DNA from: Nocardioides sp. WS12
GTDB taxonomy: Bacteria > Actinomycetota > Actinomycetes > Propionibacteriales > Nocardioidaceae
DNA length: 64,000 nucleotides
NCBI RefSeq assembly: GCF_014108865.1
Contig: NZ_CP053928.1
Location: 2,418,001-2,482,000, forward strand
Direction: 5' to 3'
Shown: one piece after another, positions 8,940 to 16,815 of the stretch
Position numbering within the stretch: the first letter of the stretch is position 1
How the letters are laid out: every line of letters begins with the position of its first letter
Position numbers and translations under genes: made by a program
Notes under the pieces: generated by a model
Databases searched by the model: none
What the model saw: the letters and a program-made list of their open reading frames with translations, nothing else
Told to the model about the DNA's origin: nothing

Positions 8940-9194
8940 TCAGACAGGCGTGCGGACGCGGGCGCGGGCGTTGCGGCGCTTCAGCGCGCGACGCTCGTCC
9001 TCACTGAGGCCACCCCAGACACCGTGGTCCTGTCCCGCCTCGAGCGCCCACGCGAGACATTGCTCGCGCACGTCGCAGCGCCGGCACACGGCCTTGGCCT
9101 CCTCGATCTGGAGGATGGCTGGGCCGGTGTTGCCGATCGGGAAGAACAGCTCCGGATCCTCATCGAGGCATGCGGAGACGTGTCGCCAATCCAT
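8940..9194 (-). CDS. whiB1: WhiB-family iron-sulfur transcription factor WhiB1
   Basis: The 84-residue protein has the four cluster cysteines Cys9, Cys37, Cys40 and Cys46, the GVWGG turn at 58-62, and a basic C-terminus (RRALKRRNARARVR) for DNA binding. Length and sequence match WhiB1, which binds a nitric-oxide-sensitive 4Fe-4S cluster and the housekeeping sigma factor. The ATG at 9194 gives the standard length; upstream codons lack family similarity. The pairing with pdtaS is conserved in mycobacteria. A large inverted repeat lies upstream. Confidence 0.95.
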   Translation of the reverse strand: MDWRHVSACLDEDPELFFPIGNTGPAILQIEEAKAVCRRCDVREQCLAWALEAGQDHGVWGGLSEDERRALKRRNARARVRTPV

Positions 9195-9244
9195 GGGTGG
9201 AGATGCCTTCTTTCCTACGTGCTGGTGGCCCGGCTGCGGGCATA

Positions 9245-9274
9245 CGTGAAACCGCAAAAGTGAACGGTTTCACG
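9245..9274. promoter_or_regulatory. 30-bp inverted repeat upstream of whiB1
   Basis: CGTGAAACCG (9245-9254) and CGGTTTCACG (9265-9274) are perfect inverted copies separated by ten bases, about one helical turn. A third GTGAA half-site at 9260-9264 lies in the spacer. The block is 50 bases before the whiB1 ATG, in the divergent gap to the membrane-protein gene, and probably binds a dimeric regulator. Confidence 0.6.
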
Positions 9275-9365
9275 ATCGCTTCTGCAAGGCTTCCAAGGAA
9301 TCGCTCACTAATCAAGCAATTCGGGTGGTCGGATGGGTCACAAAGGGTGCTGCTGAGCGTGCAAC

Positions 9366-9371
9366 TAGGCT
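9366..9371 (+). promoter_or_regulatory. leaderless-type -10 hexamer
   Basis: TAGGCT lies 7 bases before the GTG at 9379. Confidence 0.5.
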
Positions 9372-9378
9372 GAAACTT

Positions 9379-9777
9379 GTGACCGAGAGCCCCGTGGAGC
9401 CCGCCCAGAACCCGCCGCCACTGACCGTAGCGGCGTCGCTGGTCGGAGTCGAGGGCATTGTGCTGCTCTGTCTTGCGGTCCTCGAGTTCGCGAGTGTGGA
9501 CTCCGAACGGGTGGCTCTGGGGTTGTCGACGGCTGGCTTCCTGCTCGTGTACGCCGTCGTGCTGATGGCCGCAGGCTGGGGACTGTTTCGCCGGAGTGGT
9601 TGGGCACGCGGTCCGGTGCTGCTCACCCAGTTGATCGCCCTGGGGCTCGCGTGGAACCTGCGCGAGCACCTGCCGGTGACGATCGGCCTGGTGCTGTGTG
9701 CGGGGATCGTGCTGGCCGGCCTGCTGCACCCCGACACCATCGAGGCGCTCGAGCACGACCCGACCGCGCCGCGGTAG
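9379..9777 (+). CDS. hypothetical four-helix membrane protein
   Basis: The 132-residue protein has four hydrophobic segments, starting near residues 15, 49, 80 and 99, joined by short charged loops, with a soluble acidic C-terminus (IEALEHDPTAPR). I do not recognise a family. The GTG at 9379 is chosen because TAGGCT sits 7 bases upstream; an earlier in-frame start at 9325 would lie before this promoter. It is convergent with sigF, with four bases between the stops. Confidence 0.75.
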   Translation: MTESPVEPAQNPPPLTVAASLVGVEGIVLLCLAVLEFASVDSERVALGLSTAGFLLVYAVVLMAAGWGLFRRSGWARGPVLLTQLIALGLAWNLREHLPVTIGLVLCAGIVLAGLLHPDTIEALEHDPTAPR

Positions 9778-9781
9778 CTGG

Positions 9782-10654
9782 TCAGGCCTCGGACTCCAGG
9801 GACTCGCGCAACTGCTCGAGGGTGCGGCCCAGGAGTCGGGAGACGTGCATCTGGGAGACGCCGATCTCCTCGGCGATCTGCGACTGGGTCATGTTCTTGA
9901 AGAAGCGCAGCAGCAGGATCTTCTTCTCCCGCGGCGGGAGGTTCTCCAGGAGCGGCTTGACCGACTCGCGGATCTCCACGTGCTCAAGAGCTTCGTCGTC
10001 GACGCCCATCGCGTCGAGCATGCTCTGTCCGCCGCCGCGGTCGGAGTCGTCGTCGGTGGCGTCCAGGGACAGCGTGGAGTAGGCGTTGCTCGATTCCAGG
10101 CCCTCGACGATCTCCTCGACCGAGCAGCCGATCGCTTCAGAGAGTTCGCGGGCCGTGGGGGAGCGACCCAGGCTCTGCGTGAGCTCGGCGGTCGTCGCGC
10201 TGATCTGCATTCGCAGTTCCTGCAGCCGACGGGGGACCCGGATCGCCCAGCCCTTGTCGCGGAAGTACCGCTTGATCTCGCCGATGATCGTCGGCGTGGC
10301 ATAGGTCGAGAACTCCACGCCGCGCTCGGTGTCGAAGCGGTCGACCGACTTGATCAGGCCGATGGTGCCGACCTGGACGAGGTCCTCGTAGGGCTCGCCG
10401 CGGTTGCGGAAGCGCCGCGCGCAGTGCTCCACCAGCGGCATGTGCAGCTCGAGGAGGGCCTCGCGCGGGTCCTTGCGCAGCAGGGCCTGGCAGACGTCGT
10501 CCGCGCGGAACTCATCGAGTACGTCGTCGCGGATGTCCTCGAAGGCATCCGGGTCGCGCAGCCACAGGAACAGCAGGGCGCTGATCCGGCGGGTGCGTTC
10601 GGTTGCAGCTGACCGCCCGCTGCCAGCGCTCCCCCGAGAGAGGTCGGCAGTCAT
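9782..10654 (-). CDS. sigF: general-stress sigma factor of the SigF/SigB group
   Basis: The 290-residue sigma-70-family protein has region 2 (EDLVQVGTIGLIKSVDRFD, EFSTYATPTIIGEIKRYFRD), region 3 (RVPRRLQELRMQI, RSPTARELSEAIG) and region 4 (LPPREKKILLLRFF, SQSQ-like helix TQSQIAEEIGVSQMHVSRLL). This is the SigF/SigB stress and sporulation type, not an ECF factor. Its start overlaps the rsbW stop by four bases, so it is made together with its antagonist. Confidence 0.92.
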   Translation of the reverse strand: MTADLSRGSAGSGRSAATERTRRISALLFLWLRDPDAFEDIRDDVLDEFRADDVCQALLRKDPREALLELHMPLVEHCARRFRNRGEPYEDLVQVGTIGLIKSVDRFDTERGVEFSTYATPTIIGEIKRYFRDKGWAIRVPRRLQELRMQISATTAELTQSLGRSPTARELSEAIGCSVEEIVEGLESSNAYSTLSLDATDDDSDRGGGQSMLDAMGVDDEALEHVEIRESVKPLLENLPPREKKILLLRFFKNMTQSQIAEEIGVSQMHVSRLLGRTLEQLRESLESEA

Positions 10655-11073
10655 GACTCGAGCGACGACCGCACCGTGAGGCGCACCGCATAGGAGCCGG
10701 GGGCGGTGTCGATCGCGGCCTCCGCCGCCAGCGTTGCCAGGACCTGCCAGCCGAAGCTCTCGTAGTCCGGCGGTGTTGGCGACTGCGCCTCGGCGCTGAT
10801 CGTGAGCATGAGTTCGCCCGGGGTCAGCCGGAACCGACAGTCGAGGACGGTGCCTTCGTCGGCCTCCTCGAGCACCATTGCCGCAGCCTCGGACACCGCG
10901 ATGCGGAGGTCCTCGATGTCGTCCATGGTGAAGTCCAGACGAGCGGCCAGGCCGGCAGTCAGGGTGCGCAGCACCGCTGCGTAGGCGCCGTCCGCAGGGA
11001 GCCGCAGCTCGACCTCCGTGGGGTCGCCTGCGGTGGCGGTGTCACCGGATACGGGGGTGCTCGTCTCGGGCAT
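10651..11073 (-). CDS. rsbW: anti-sigma factor RsbW/UsfX (GHKL serine kinase fold)
   Basis: The 140-residue protein has the GHKL ATPase N box in DLRIAVSEAAAMVL and a degenerate C-terminal half, as in RsbW/UsfX proteins that sequester SigF. The ATG at 11073 is chosen because GGAGGA lies 5 bases upstream; a -10-like TAGGCT is at 11114-11119 on the minus strand. No anti-anti-sigma (RsbV/STAS) gene is present, so the release switch must be encoded elsewhere. Confidence 0.88.
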   Translation of the reverse strand: MPETSTPVSGDTATAGDPTEVELRLPADGAYAAVLRTLTAGLAARLDFTMDDIEDLRIAVSEAAAMVLEEADEGTVLDCRFRLTPGELMLTISAEAQSPTPPDYESFGWQVLATLAAEAAIDTAPGSYAVRLTVRSSLES

Positions 11074-11124
11074 ACCGTTCCTCCGAGGGAAGGCTGGGGA
11101 CCTGAACGGCATGAGCCTACGACA

Positions 11125-11154
11125 ACGGCCGCGCCCCGTCGGGAGCGCGGCCGT
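11125..11154. terminator. strong GC hairpin without a T tract
   Basis: ACGGCCGCGC at 11125-11134 pairs perfectly with GCGCGGCCGT at 11145-11154 around a ten-base loop. It lies after the stop of the leftward secreted-protein gene and before the rsbW promoter. It probably acts as an intrinsic-like terminator; no U-rich tail is visible. Confidence 0.55.
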
Positions 11155-11209
11155 CATCCGGTAGCAAGCGGCGGTCAGGCCAGCCTCAAGGCAGCCTTCA
11201 GGTCAGTCT

Positions 11210-11950
11210 TCAGGGCAGCAGACCACCGAGCAGGTCGAGCAGGTCCAGCAGGTCGTCCAGGTCCAGGACGGACCCGAGGCCGAGGCCGTCGAGCAGGTCG
11301 TCCAGCAGGTCACCGAGGCCGAGAGCGCTGAGCACGGTGTTGACGACATTGAGCAGGTCGGCCGGCTCAGGCGCGGTGCCCGTTGAGATCAGGTCGCAGA
11401 GCGGCTTCGCCTGCGGAGCGGACGAGCAGAGCAGGTACAGCGGGCTCGCCGTGGAACCGCCGGGAACGAGCTGGCCGAGGATGTCGCAGACCTGCTGCGG
11501 GACGCCGGCATCGCAGAGGGTCTGGATCGGGCTCGCGGTCGGACCAGTCGGAACGGGGTTCTTGCACGCCGTCACCCGGGCCTGGTGGACCCTGACCACG
11601 GCCAGACCGGCACGGACCTTGGCCATCTCGGCCTTGAACTGCTTGTTGAGCTTGACCACCTTGGCGTGGCGGGCCTTCTTGGCCTTGCGCGTCTTGGCGC
11701 GCTTCTCCGCCCGCTGGGCCTTCGCCACCAGGTTGCGGACCTTCTTGGCCATGCTGACCCGGCTGCCGTAATTGGCGCGGGCCTTGGCCAGGGCGGCCTC
11801 CTTGGCGGAGCAGTCCGGCGCCACCTGGGCGGCGACGGCCACTGCGCGGTCAGCGGTCGGTGCACTCGCGCCCGCAACCGGCGCGGACGTGAACGTCAGA
11901 CCCAGGCCGAGGCCCAGGACGACGAGAATCTTGAACAGGGCGCGATGCAT
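11210..11950 (-). CDS. secreted lysine-rich coiled-coil protein with a Leu/Asp-rich tail, unknown function
   Basis: The 246-residue protein has a signal peptide (hydrophobic core LFKILVVLGLGLGLTF, probable cleavage after AGASA). A very basic helical stretch rich in Lys, Ala and Arg follows (about 48-125), then a region with several cysteines (VTACKNP, LCDAG, VCDILG, LLCSSAP, LCDLIS). It ends in a low-complexity tail of Leu, Asp and Gly (DLLDDLLDGLGLG). No family is recognised. The ATG at 11950 follows GGAGGGAG. A hairpin downstream likely ends the transcript. Confidence 0.75.
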   Translation of the reverse strand: MHRALFKILVVLGLGLGLTFTSAPVAGASAPTADRAVAVAAQVAPDCSAKEAALAKARANYGSRVSMAKKVRNLVAKAQRAEKRAKTRKAKKARHAKVVKLNKQFKAEMAKVRAGLAVVRVHQARVTACKNPVPTGPTASPIQTLCDAGVPQQVCDILGQLVPGGSTASPLYLLCSSAPQAKPLCDLISTGTAPEPADLLNVVNTVLSALGLGDLLDDLLDGLGLGSVLDLDDLLDLLDLLGGLLP

Positions 11951-12034
11951 CGCGGGTGTCTCCCTCCGGTGGTTCCCGGGTCTGGAGGCGCCCGGGTACG
12001 AAGCTCCCGATCGGCAGGGACACCCGAAATGACA

Positions 12035-12070
12035 GGGACCGCACGCCCCGAAGGACGTGCGGTTCCGAAA
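12035..12070 (-). terminator. terminator hairpin of sodN
   Basis: ACCGCACG (12038-12045) pairs with CGTGCGGT (12056-12063), extended by further pairs to 12035/12066, with a ten-base loop. On the minus strand it is followed by CTGTCATTT. It lies 27 bases past the sodN stop. Confidence 0.65.
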
Positions 12071-12092
12071 TCGGGACGTTGGTCCCGGTTCG

Positions 12093-12506
12093 TCAGGCCT
12101 TCTTGGTCGCCCAGAAGATCTCGGCGATCTCGTCGATCTTGGCGAGCAGCTGGTCGGCCACGCCGGCGTCGAGGGTGCCCTTGGTGCCACCGGCACCGGC
12201 GAGCTTGGTGGCCTCGTTGATCAGCGTGTGCAGCTGCGGGTACGCCTCGAAGTGCGGCGGCTTGAAGTAGTCGGTCCACAGCACCCACAGGTGGTGCTTG
12301 ACCAGCTCGGAGCGCTGCTCCTTGATGAGGACGGCGCGGGTCCGGAAGTCCGGGTCGTCGCTGTCGAGTGCCTTGGCGATCACGGCCTTGATCGACTCGG
12401 CTTCGATGCGGGCCTGGGCCGGGTCGTAGACGCCGCACGGCAGGTCGCAGTGCGCGGAAACCTCGATCGACGGGGCGATCAGGCTGGGAATGAGACGCGA
12501 GAACAT
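12093..12506 (-). CDS. sodN: nickel superoxide dismutase
   Basis: The 137-residue precursor has an 18-residue leader (MFSRLIPSLIAPSIEVSA) followed by the nickel hook HCDLPCG. His19, Cys20 and Cys24 become the metal ligands once the leader is removed. The rest matches the four-helix Ni-SOD fold. It converts superoxide to peroxide and oxygen, most likely in the cytoplasm. The maturation protease gene sodX is divergent just upstream, and a terminator follows. Confidence 0.96.
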   Translation of the reverse strand: MFSRLIPSLIAPSIEVSAHCDLPCGVYDPAQARIEAESIKAVIAKALDSDDPDFRTRAVLIKEQRSELVKHHLWVLWTDYFKPPHFEAYPQLHTLINEATKLAGAGGTKGTLDAGVADQLLAKIDEIAEIFWATKKA

Positions 12507-12563
12507 GTGGGTCCTCTCCTGAGTTCGATGGGGAACGAAGCTGCGCCTGCGACACTACTCGGC

Positions 12564-12926
12564 ATGGCAGGCAGGGCAACGGCAGGTCGTACGTCGGGAC
12601 ACCGACGCAGGATCGGCGGCAGGATCGGCGGCAAGATCGGAATGGCCGTCGTACGCGGTGAATCGATGGAACCGACCCTGTCGGCGGGAGACCGCCTGCT
12701 GGTGTCCTATGGCGCCCGGGTGCGACCCGGGCACGTCGTGGTGGCCCGGTTTCCCGACGACACCCTGGTGATCAAGCGAGCCAGCGAACGGCGTGGCGTG
12801 CGCTGGTGGTTGGTGGGCGACAACCCGGAGCAGAGCACCGACTCCCGGCATCGTGGAGCGATCGCACCGGACGACGTCCTGGGCGTGGCGCGGCTGCGTG
12901 TCTGGCCACGGCCGCAGGTGCTGTGA
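12564..12926 (+). CDS. sodX: nickel-type superoxide dismutase maturation protease SodX
   Basis: The protein resembles a small signal-peptidase-I (S26) protease, with catalytic Ser34 in GESMEPTL and Lys71 in LVIKRAS. No clear membrane anchor is seen, which fits cleavage of the SodN leader inside the cell. The ATG at 12564 gives 120 residues and has GACACT 7 bases upstream. An in-frame ATG at 12528 and one near 12642 are alternatives, because the first 25 residues (Gly/Arg/Lys-rich) are not conserved. Confidence 0.85.
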   Translation: MAGRATAGRTSGHRRRIGGRIGGKIGMAVVRGESMEPTLSAGDRLLVSYGARVRPGHVVVARFPDDTLVIKRASERRGVRWWLVGDNPEQSTDSRHRGAIAPDDVLGVARLRVWPRPQVL

Positions 12927-12984
12927 CCTGTCTCATCCGGACAGTCGCCAGGTAACTGCCCTGCGTGTGCGAGGATTGCCGGTC

Positions 12985-14172
12985 GTGGCCGCTGACGTTT
13001 CTTCTTCCCACCCGCACGCGGGCGAACCGGTCTTTGATCTGCACGTCGGCGGCAAGATGGCGACCGTCTCCACGGCCGACGTCAGCACCAAGGACCAGCT
13101 CTCCCTCGCGTACACCCCCGGTGTCGCCGAGGTGTGCGAAGCGATCGCTGCCGATCCGAGCCTGACCCGCCACTACACGTGGGTCCCCAACACCGTTGCG
13201 ATCGTGACCGACGGCACCGCCGTCCTCGGTCTCGGTGACATCGGCCCCGCTGCGGCCATGCCCGTGATGGAGGGCAAGGCGATTCTCTTCAAGCAGTTCG
13301 GCGGCGTCGACGGCATTCCGATCTGCCTGGCGACGACCGACGTCGAGGAGATCATCGAGACCGTCGTGCGCCTGGCGCCGAGCTTCGGGGGGATCAACCT
13401 CGAGGACATCTCCGCGCCGCGTTGCTTCGAGATCGAGGACCGTCTCAAGGAGGCCCTCGACATCCCCGTCTTCCACGACGACCAGCACGGCACTGCCGTG
13501 GTCACCCTGGCCGCGCTGACCAACGCCCTCAAGTTGACCGGACGCAAGGCCGAGACGACCCGCGTCGTCATCTCCGGTGCGGGCGCCGCCGGTGTGGCGA
13601 TCGCGAAGATCCTGCTCGCTGCCGGCATCCGCGACATCGCGGTGACCGACCGCAAGGGCGTCGTGAGCTCGGACCGCAACGACCTCACGCCGTCGAAGAA
13701 GGCGCTCGCCGAACTGACCGCCGACAAGTGCGGCCGTCGGGGCACCCTCGCCGATGCGTTCAACGGCGCCGACGTCTACGTCGGTGTGTCCGGCGGAACC
13801 GTGCCCGAAGAGGTCGTCGCGACCATGGCCGACGACGCGATCATCTTCGCGATGGCGAACCCGAACCCCGAGGTCCATCCCGACGTCGCCCACCGGCACG
13901 CCCGGATCGTGGCCACCGGCCGGTCGGACTTCCCGAACCAGATCAACAACGTGCTGGCCTTCCCGGGCATCTTCCGCGGCGCCTTCGACGTGCACGCGAG
14001 TTCGATCACCGAGGGCATGAAGGTCGCCGCTGCCGACGCGCTGGCCGCGCTCGTCGGCGACGACCTCACCGAGGAGTTCGTGATCCCCTCGCCGTTCGAC
14101 CCGCGGGTCGGCCCGGCCGTTGCCGCGGCGGTGGCCGAGGCCGCACGCCGCGACGGCGTTGCCCGCGCCTGA
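12985..14172 (+). CDS. NAD(P)-dependent malic enzyme
   Basis: The 395-residue enzyme oxidatively decarboxylates malate to pyruvate. Family motifs include YTPGVAEVCEAI (catalytic Tyr), MPVMEGKAILFKQFGG (catalytic Lys), GGINLEDISAPRCFEIE and PVFHDDQHGTA for divalent metal binding, and the Rossmann motif GAGAAGVAIAK. It is the short prokaryotic form without a phosphotransacetylase domain. The GTG at 12985 has GAGGAT 8 bases upstream; another GTG at 12967 would add six residues. Confidence 0.93.
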   Translation: MAADVSSSHPHAGEPVFDLHVGGKMATVSTADVSTKDQLSLAYTPGVAEVCEAIAADPSLTRHYTWVPNTVAIVTDGTAVLGLGDIGPAAAMPVMEGKAILFKQFGGVDGIPICLATTDVEEIIETVVRLAPSFGGINLEDISAPRCFEIEDRLKEALDIPVFHDDQHGTAVVTLAALTNALKLTGRKAETTRVVISGAGAAGVAIAKILLAAGIRDIAVTDRKGVVSSDRNDLTPSKKALAELTADKCGRRGTLADAFNGADVYVGVSGGTVPEEVVATMADDAIIFAMANPNPEVHPDVAHRHARIVATGRSDFPNQINNVLAFPGIFRGAFDVHASSITEGMKVAAADALAALVGDDLTEEFVIPSPFDPRVGPAVAAAVAEAARRDGVARA

Positions 14173-14203
14173 CCTGTTGCGCGGGGTCGACCTCGGCGCT
14201 CGC

Positions 14204-14209
14204 TAGGCT
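14204..14209 (+). promoter_or_regulatory. leaderless-type -10 hexamer
   Basis: TAGGCT lies 6 bases before the GTG at 14216. Confidence 0.5.
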
Positions 14210-14215
14210 CGGCAC

Positions 14216-15190
14216 GTGTTCGCTGTCTACGCCGATTCCTTTGCCGCTTCCGCCGACGAACCGCTGACCGGACTGGTCGTCGGCGAACGTCCCGACCCGG
14301 TCGCACCCGAGGGGTGGGCGACGGTCACCGTCAAGGCTGCGTCGCTGAACCACCACGACCTCTGGTCGCTGCGTGGGGTCGGCCTCAAGGCCGAGGCGCT
14401 GCCGATGATCCTCGGCTGTGACGCCGCCGGGTACGACGAGGACGGCAACGAGGTCGTCGTCCACGCGGTCGTCTCGGACCCTGCCTGGCGCGGAGACGAG
14501 ACCTTCGACCCGCGCCGGTCGCTGCTGTCCGAGCGGCACCAGGGCACCTTCGCCGACAAGGTGATCGTGCCCAGGGGCAACATCGTCCCGAAGCCGGCCT
14601 CGCTGTCCTTCGAGGAAGCTGCCTGTCTGCCGACGGCCTGGCTGACTGCCTACCGGATGCTCTACACGCAGGGCGCCATGAAGCCCGGCGAGACCGTGCT
14701 GGTGCAGGGCGCCGGGGGCGGTGTCGCCACGGCGCTCATCGCCCTGGCGCGGGCGGGTGGCCTGCGGGTGCTGGCGACCAGCCGTGACGAGGCCAAGCGC
14801 GCCAAGGCACTCGAGCTCGGCGCCCACGAGGTGTTCGAGTCCGGTGCCCGGCTGCCCGTCAAGGTCGACGCCGTGATGGAGACCGTCGGGCGCGCCACCT
14901 GGTCGCACTCGATCCGCGCGCTGCGGCCCGGTGGCCGGATCGTCGTCTCGGGCACGACGTCGGGCCCGAACCTCGACGACGCCGAACTGACCCGGATCTT
15001 CTTCCTGCAGTTGAGCGTCATCGGCTCGACGATGGGCACCCGCGACGAGCTCGCGTCCCTCGTCACGATGCTCGACGCCACGGGCCTGCGGCCCGTGATC
15101 GACCGGGTGCTGCCGATGACCGAGGCGCGCGACGGCTTCGCCGCAATGGCCTCGGGTGACGTCTTCGGAAAGATCATCTTCACCCGCTGA
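14216..15190 (+). CDS. MDR-family alcohol dehydrogenase/quinone oxidoreductase-like protein
   Basis: The 324-residue medium-chain reductase has an N-terminal GroES-like domain with SLNHHDLWSLRG and a Rossmann motif GAGGGVATALIALA. It has the HHD segment common in zinc-independent members, but the catalytic zinc Cys is absent at the usual site, so a quinone- or enone-reductase-like role is more likely than alcohol oxidation. The GTG start follows a TAGGCT hexamer. It lies 81 bases before the ECF41-linked gene and may not be cotranscribed with it. Confidence 0.83.
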   Translation: MFAVYADSFAASADEPLTGLVVGERPDPVAPEGWATVTVKAASLNHHDLWSLRGVGLKAEALPMILGCDAAGYDEDGNEVVVHAVVSDPAWRGDETFDPRRSLLSERHQGTFADKVIVPRGNIVPKPASLSFEEAACLPTAWLTAYRMLYTQGAMKPGETVLVQGAGGGVATALIALARAGGLRVLATSRDEAKRAKALELGAHEVFESGARLPVKVDAVMETVGRATWSHSIRALRPGGRIVVSGTTSGPNLDDAELTRIFFLQLSVIGSTMGTRDELASLVTMLDATGLRPVIDRVLPMTEARDGFAAMASGDVFGKIIFTR

Positions 15191-15208
15191 ACTTTTCTTT
15201 CGCCTTCC

Positions 15209-15235
15209 TGTCACACCGGGCGGTGCGTCGGTGTC
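15209..15235 (+). promoter_or_regulatory. candidate ECF41-type promoter
   Basis: TGTCACA at 15209-15215 matches the -35 element published for ECF41 targets. The published -10 is CGTC; here TGTC lies 16 bases downstream (15232-15235) and an exact CGTC lies only 10 bases downstream (15226-15229). It is directly upstream of the gene that ECF41 factors normally control. Confidence 0.5.
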
Positions 15236-15271
15236 AACATGCCGAACCCACCCCCACAGGAGGAGAGAGAC

Positions 15272-15874
15272 ATGACCAGCACGACGCGCGTCCCGGCCAT
15301 CCCGATCGATGGTGTCTACGGGTCCCTGGTGAAGAAGTTCAGCAAGAAGATGTTCGGCAAGGTGCCCGAGTCGCTCGGCGTCCTGTGGCACCACAAGCCG
15401 GCCCTCAAGGCCACGATGGCCCTCGGCCAGAAGTCGCGGAAGTGGAACGAGGTCGACCTCGACCTCAAGTCCTACGCGCACATGGCGGTCGCGGCACAGA
15501 TCGGGTGCAGCTTCTGCCTCGACCTCGGTTACTTCCAGGCGCACAACGAAGGTCTCGACCTCGACAAGGCCCGCGAAGTGCCGCTCTGGCGCACCTCCGA
15601 GGCGTTCACGCCCCTCGAGCGTGACGTCCTCGAGTACGCCGAGGCGATGACCGCCACGCCGCCCACGGTCACCGACGAGTTGTCGGCGCGACTGCTCGAC
15701 GCGCTCGGTGCGCCGGGACTGGTCGAGCTGACGTCCTATGTCGGCATGGCGAACCTGATGGCGCGCGGCAATGTCGCGCTCGGCATCGAGTCGGAGGGCT
15801 TCGCCGCATCGTGCGGTCTGCGTCCGATGGCCGTGCTGGCGGGGCCCGCTGGCGTCGTACCCTCGTCGCTGTGA
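15272..15874 (+). CDS. carboxymuconolactone-decarboxylase-like (AhpD-fold) protein linked to an ECF41 sigma factor
   Basis: The 200-residue all-helical protein has the AhpD-type motif with Cys79-x2-Cys82 (GCSFCLDL) and His91 downstream, suggesting a thiol peroxidase or disulfide-exchange activity. Genes of this family are the usual partner of ECF41 sigma factors. The ATG at 15272 follows a strong AGGAGGAG at 15259. Its stop overlaps the sigma factor start (GTGA). The actual substrate is unknown. Confidence 0.87.
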   Translation: MTSTTRVPAIPIDGVYGSLVKKFSKKMFGKVPESLGVLWHHKPALKATMALGQKSRKWNEVDLDLKSYAHMAVAAQIGCSFCLDLGYFQAHNEGLDLDKAREVPLWRTSEAFTPLERDVLEYAEAMTATPPTVTDELSARLLDALGAPGLVELTSYVGMANLMARGNVALGIESEGFAASCGLRPMAVLAGPAGVVPSSL

Positions 15875-16749
15875 GCGAGGACCCGTTCGTCCGGCACCGG
15901 AACCTGCTGTTCACCGTCGCCTACGAGATGCTCGGTTCAGCGGTCGATGCCGAGGACGTCGTCCAGGAGACGTGGCTGCGCTGGGCCGAGGTCGACCACT
16001 CCGAGGTGCAGCATCCGCGCGCATACCTGGTCCGCATCGTCACCCGGCAGGCACTCAACCGGGTGCGGACGATGGCCCGCCGTCGTGAGGAGTACGTCGG
16101 CGAATGGCTCCCCGAGCCGTTGTTGACCGCGCCGGACGTGGCCGATGACATCGAACTCGCCGAGAGCGTCTCGATGGCGATGATGACGGTGCTGGAGACG
16201 CTCGGGCCGACCGAGCGCGCTGTGTTCGTGCTGCGCGAGGTCTTCGACACGCCGTACGACGAGATCGCCGAGGCCGTGGGGAAGTCGTCGGCCACGGTGC
16301 GGCAGATCGCACTGCGGGCGCGCAACCACGTCGCGGCCCGGCGGCCTCGCGTCGCGGTCGACCGCGACGAGCAACGGGCGGTCGTGGAGCGGTTCCTCGC
16401 TGCTGTGCAGACTGGCGACGTCCAGGGCCTGCTCGCCGTACTGGCGCCCGACGTGGTGTTGAAGGCCGACGGCGGGGGCATCGCGCAGGCGATCCGCAAG
16501 CCGCTCAGCGGATCGGACCCGGTGGCCCGGTTGCTGTCCAACTTCGCGCTCATCGCGCCCGGTGGCGTCGTGGAGATGGTCTGGATCAATGGTGCGCCGG
16601 CAGCCCGGATCGAGGTCCAGGGCGAGCTCACGGCCGTCAGCCTGGTGTTCGAGGGAGACCGGATCGCACGGATCTACGCGATGCGCAATCCGCACAAGTT
16701 GACCGGCCTGGTGGGGGAAACGGCGCTCAGCCGGGATGTCACGGCCTGA
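15871..16749 (+). CDS. ECF41-group sigma factor with fused SnoaL-like regulatory domain (SigJ-like)
   Basis: The 292-residue protein has sigma region 2 (RNLLFTVAYEMLGSAVDAEDVVQETWLRW), region 4 (LGPTERAVFVLREVF through SSATVRQIALRAR), and a C-terminal SnoaL-like domain from about residue 165. The two ECF41 signature motifs are present: DGGG at 200-203 and a NPxKL-type NPHKL near the end. In this group the fused domain, not a separate anti-sigma factor, controls activity. The GTG start overlaps the upstream partner gene. Confidence 0.9.
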   Translation: MSEDPFVRHRNLLFTVAYEMLGSAVDAEDVVQETWLRWAEVDHSEVQHPRAYLVRIVTRQALNRVRTMARRREEYVGEWLPEPLLTAPDVADDIELAESVSMAMMTVLETLGPTERAVFVLREVFDTPYDEIAEAVGKSSATVRQIALRARNHVAARRPRVAVDRDEQRAVVERFLAAVQTGDVQGLLAVLAPDVVLKADGGGIAQAIRKPLSGSDPVARLLSNFALIAPGGVVEMVWINGAPAARIEVQGELTAVSLVFEGDRIARIYAMRNPHKLTGLVGETALSRDVTA

Positions 16750-16815
16750 AACTCGTTACCGTTTTTATTCGTTGGCGGGAATCTCCCGGGGTGCGGGAGC
16801 ATTGACCACCACAGG

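Noticed and set aside
9245-9274. A parS (ParB) site
   Set aside because: The halves resemble parS arms but are in inside-out order and separated by ten bases, whereas parS is a continuous TGTTTCACGTGAAACA palindrome. No parA/parB is nearby.
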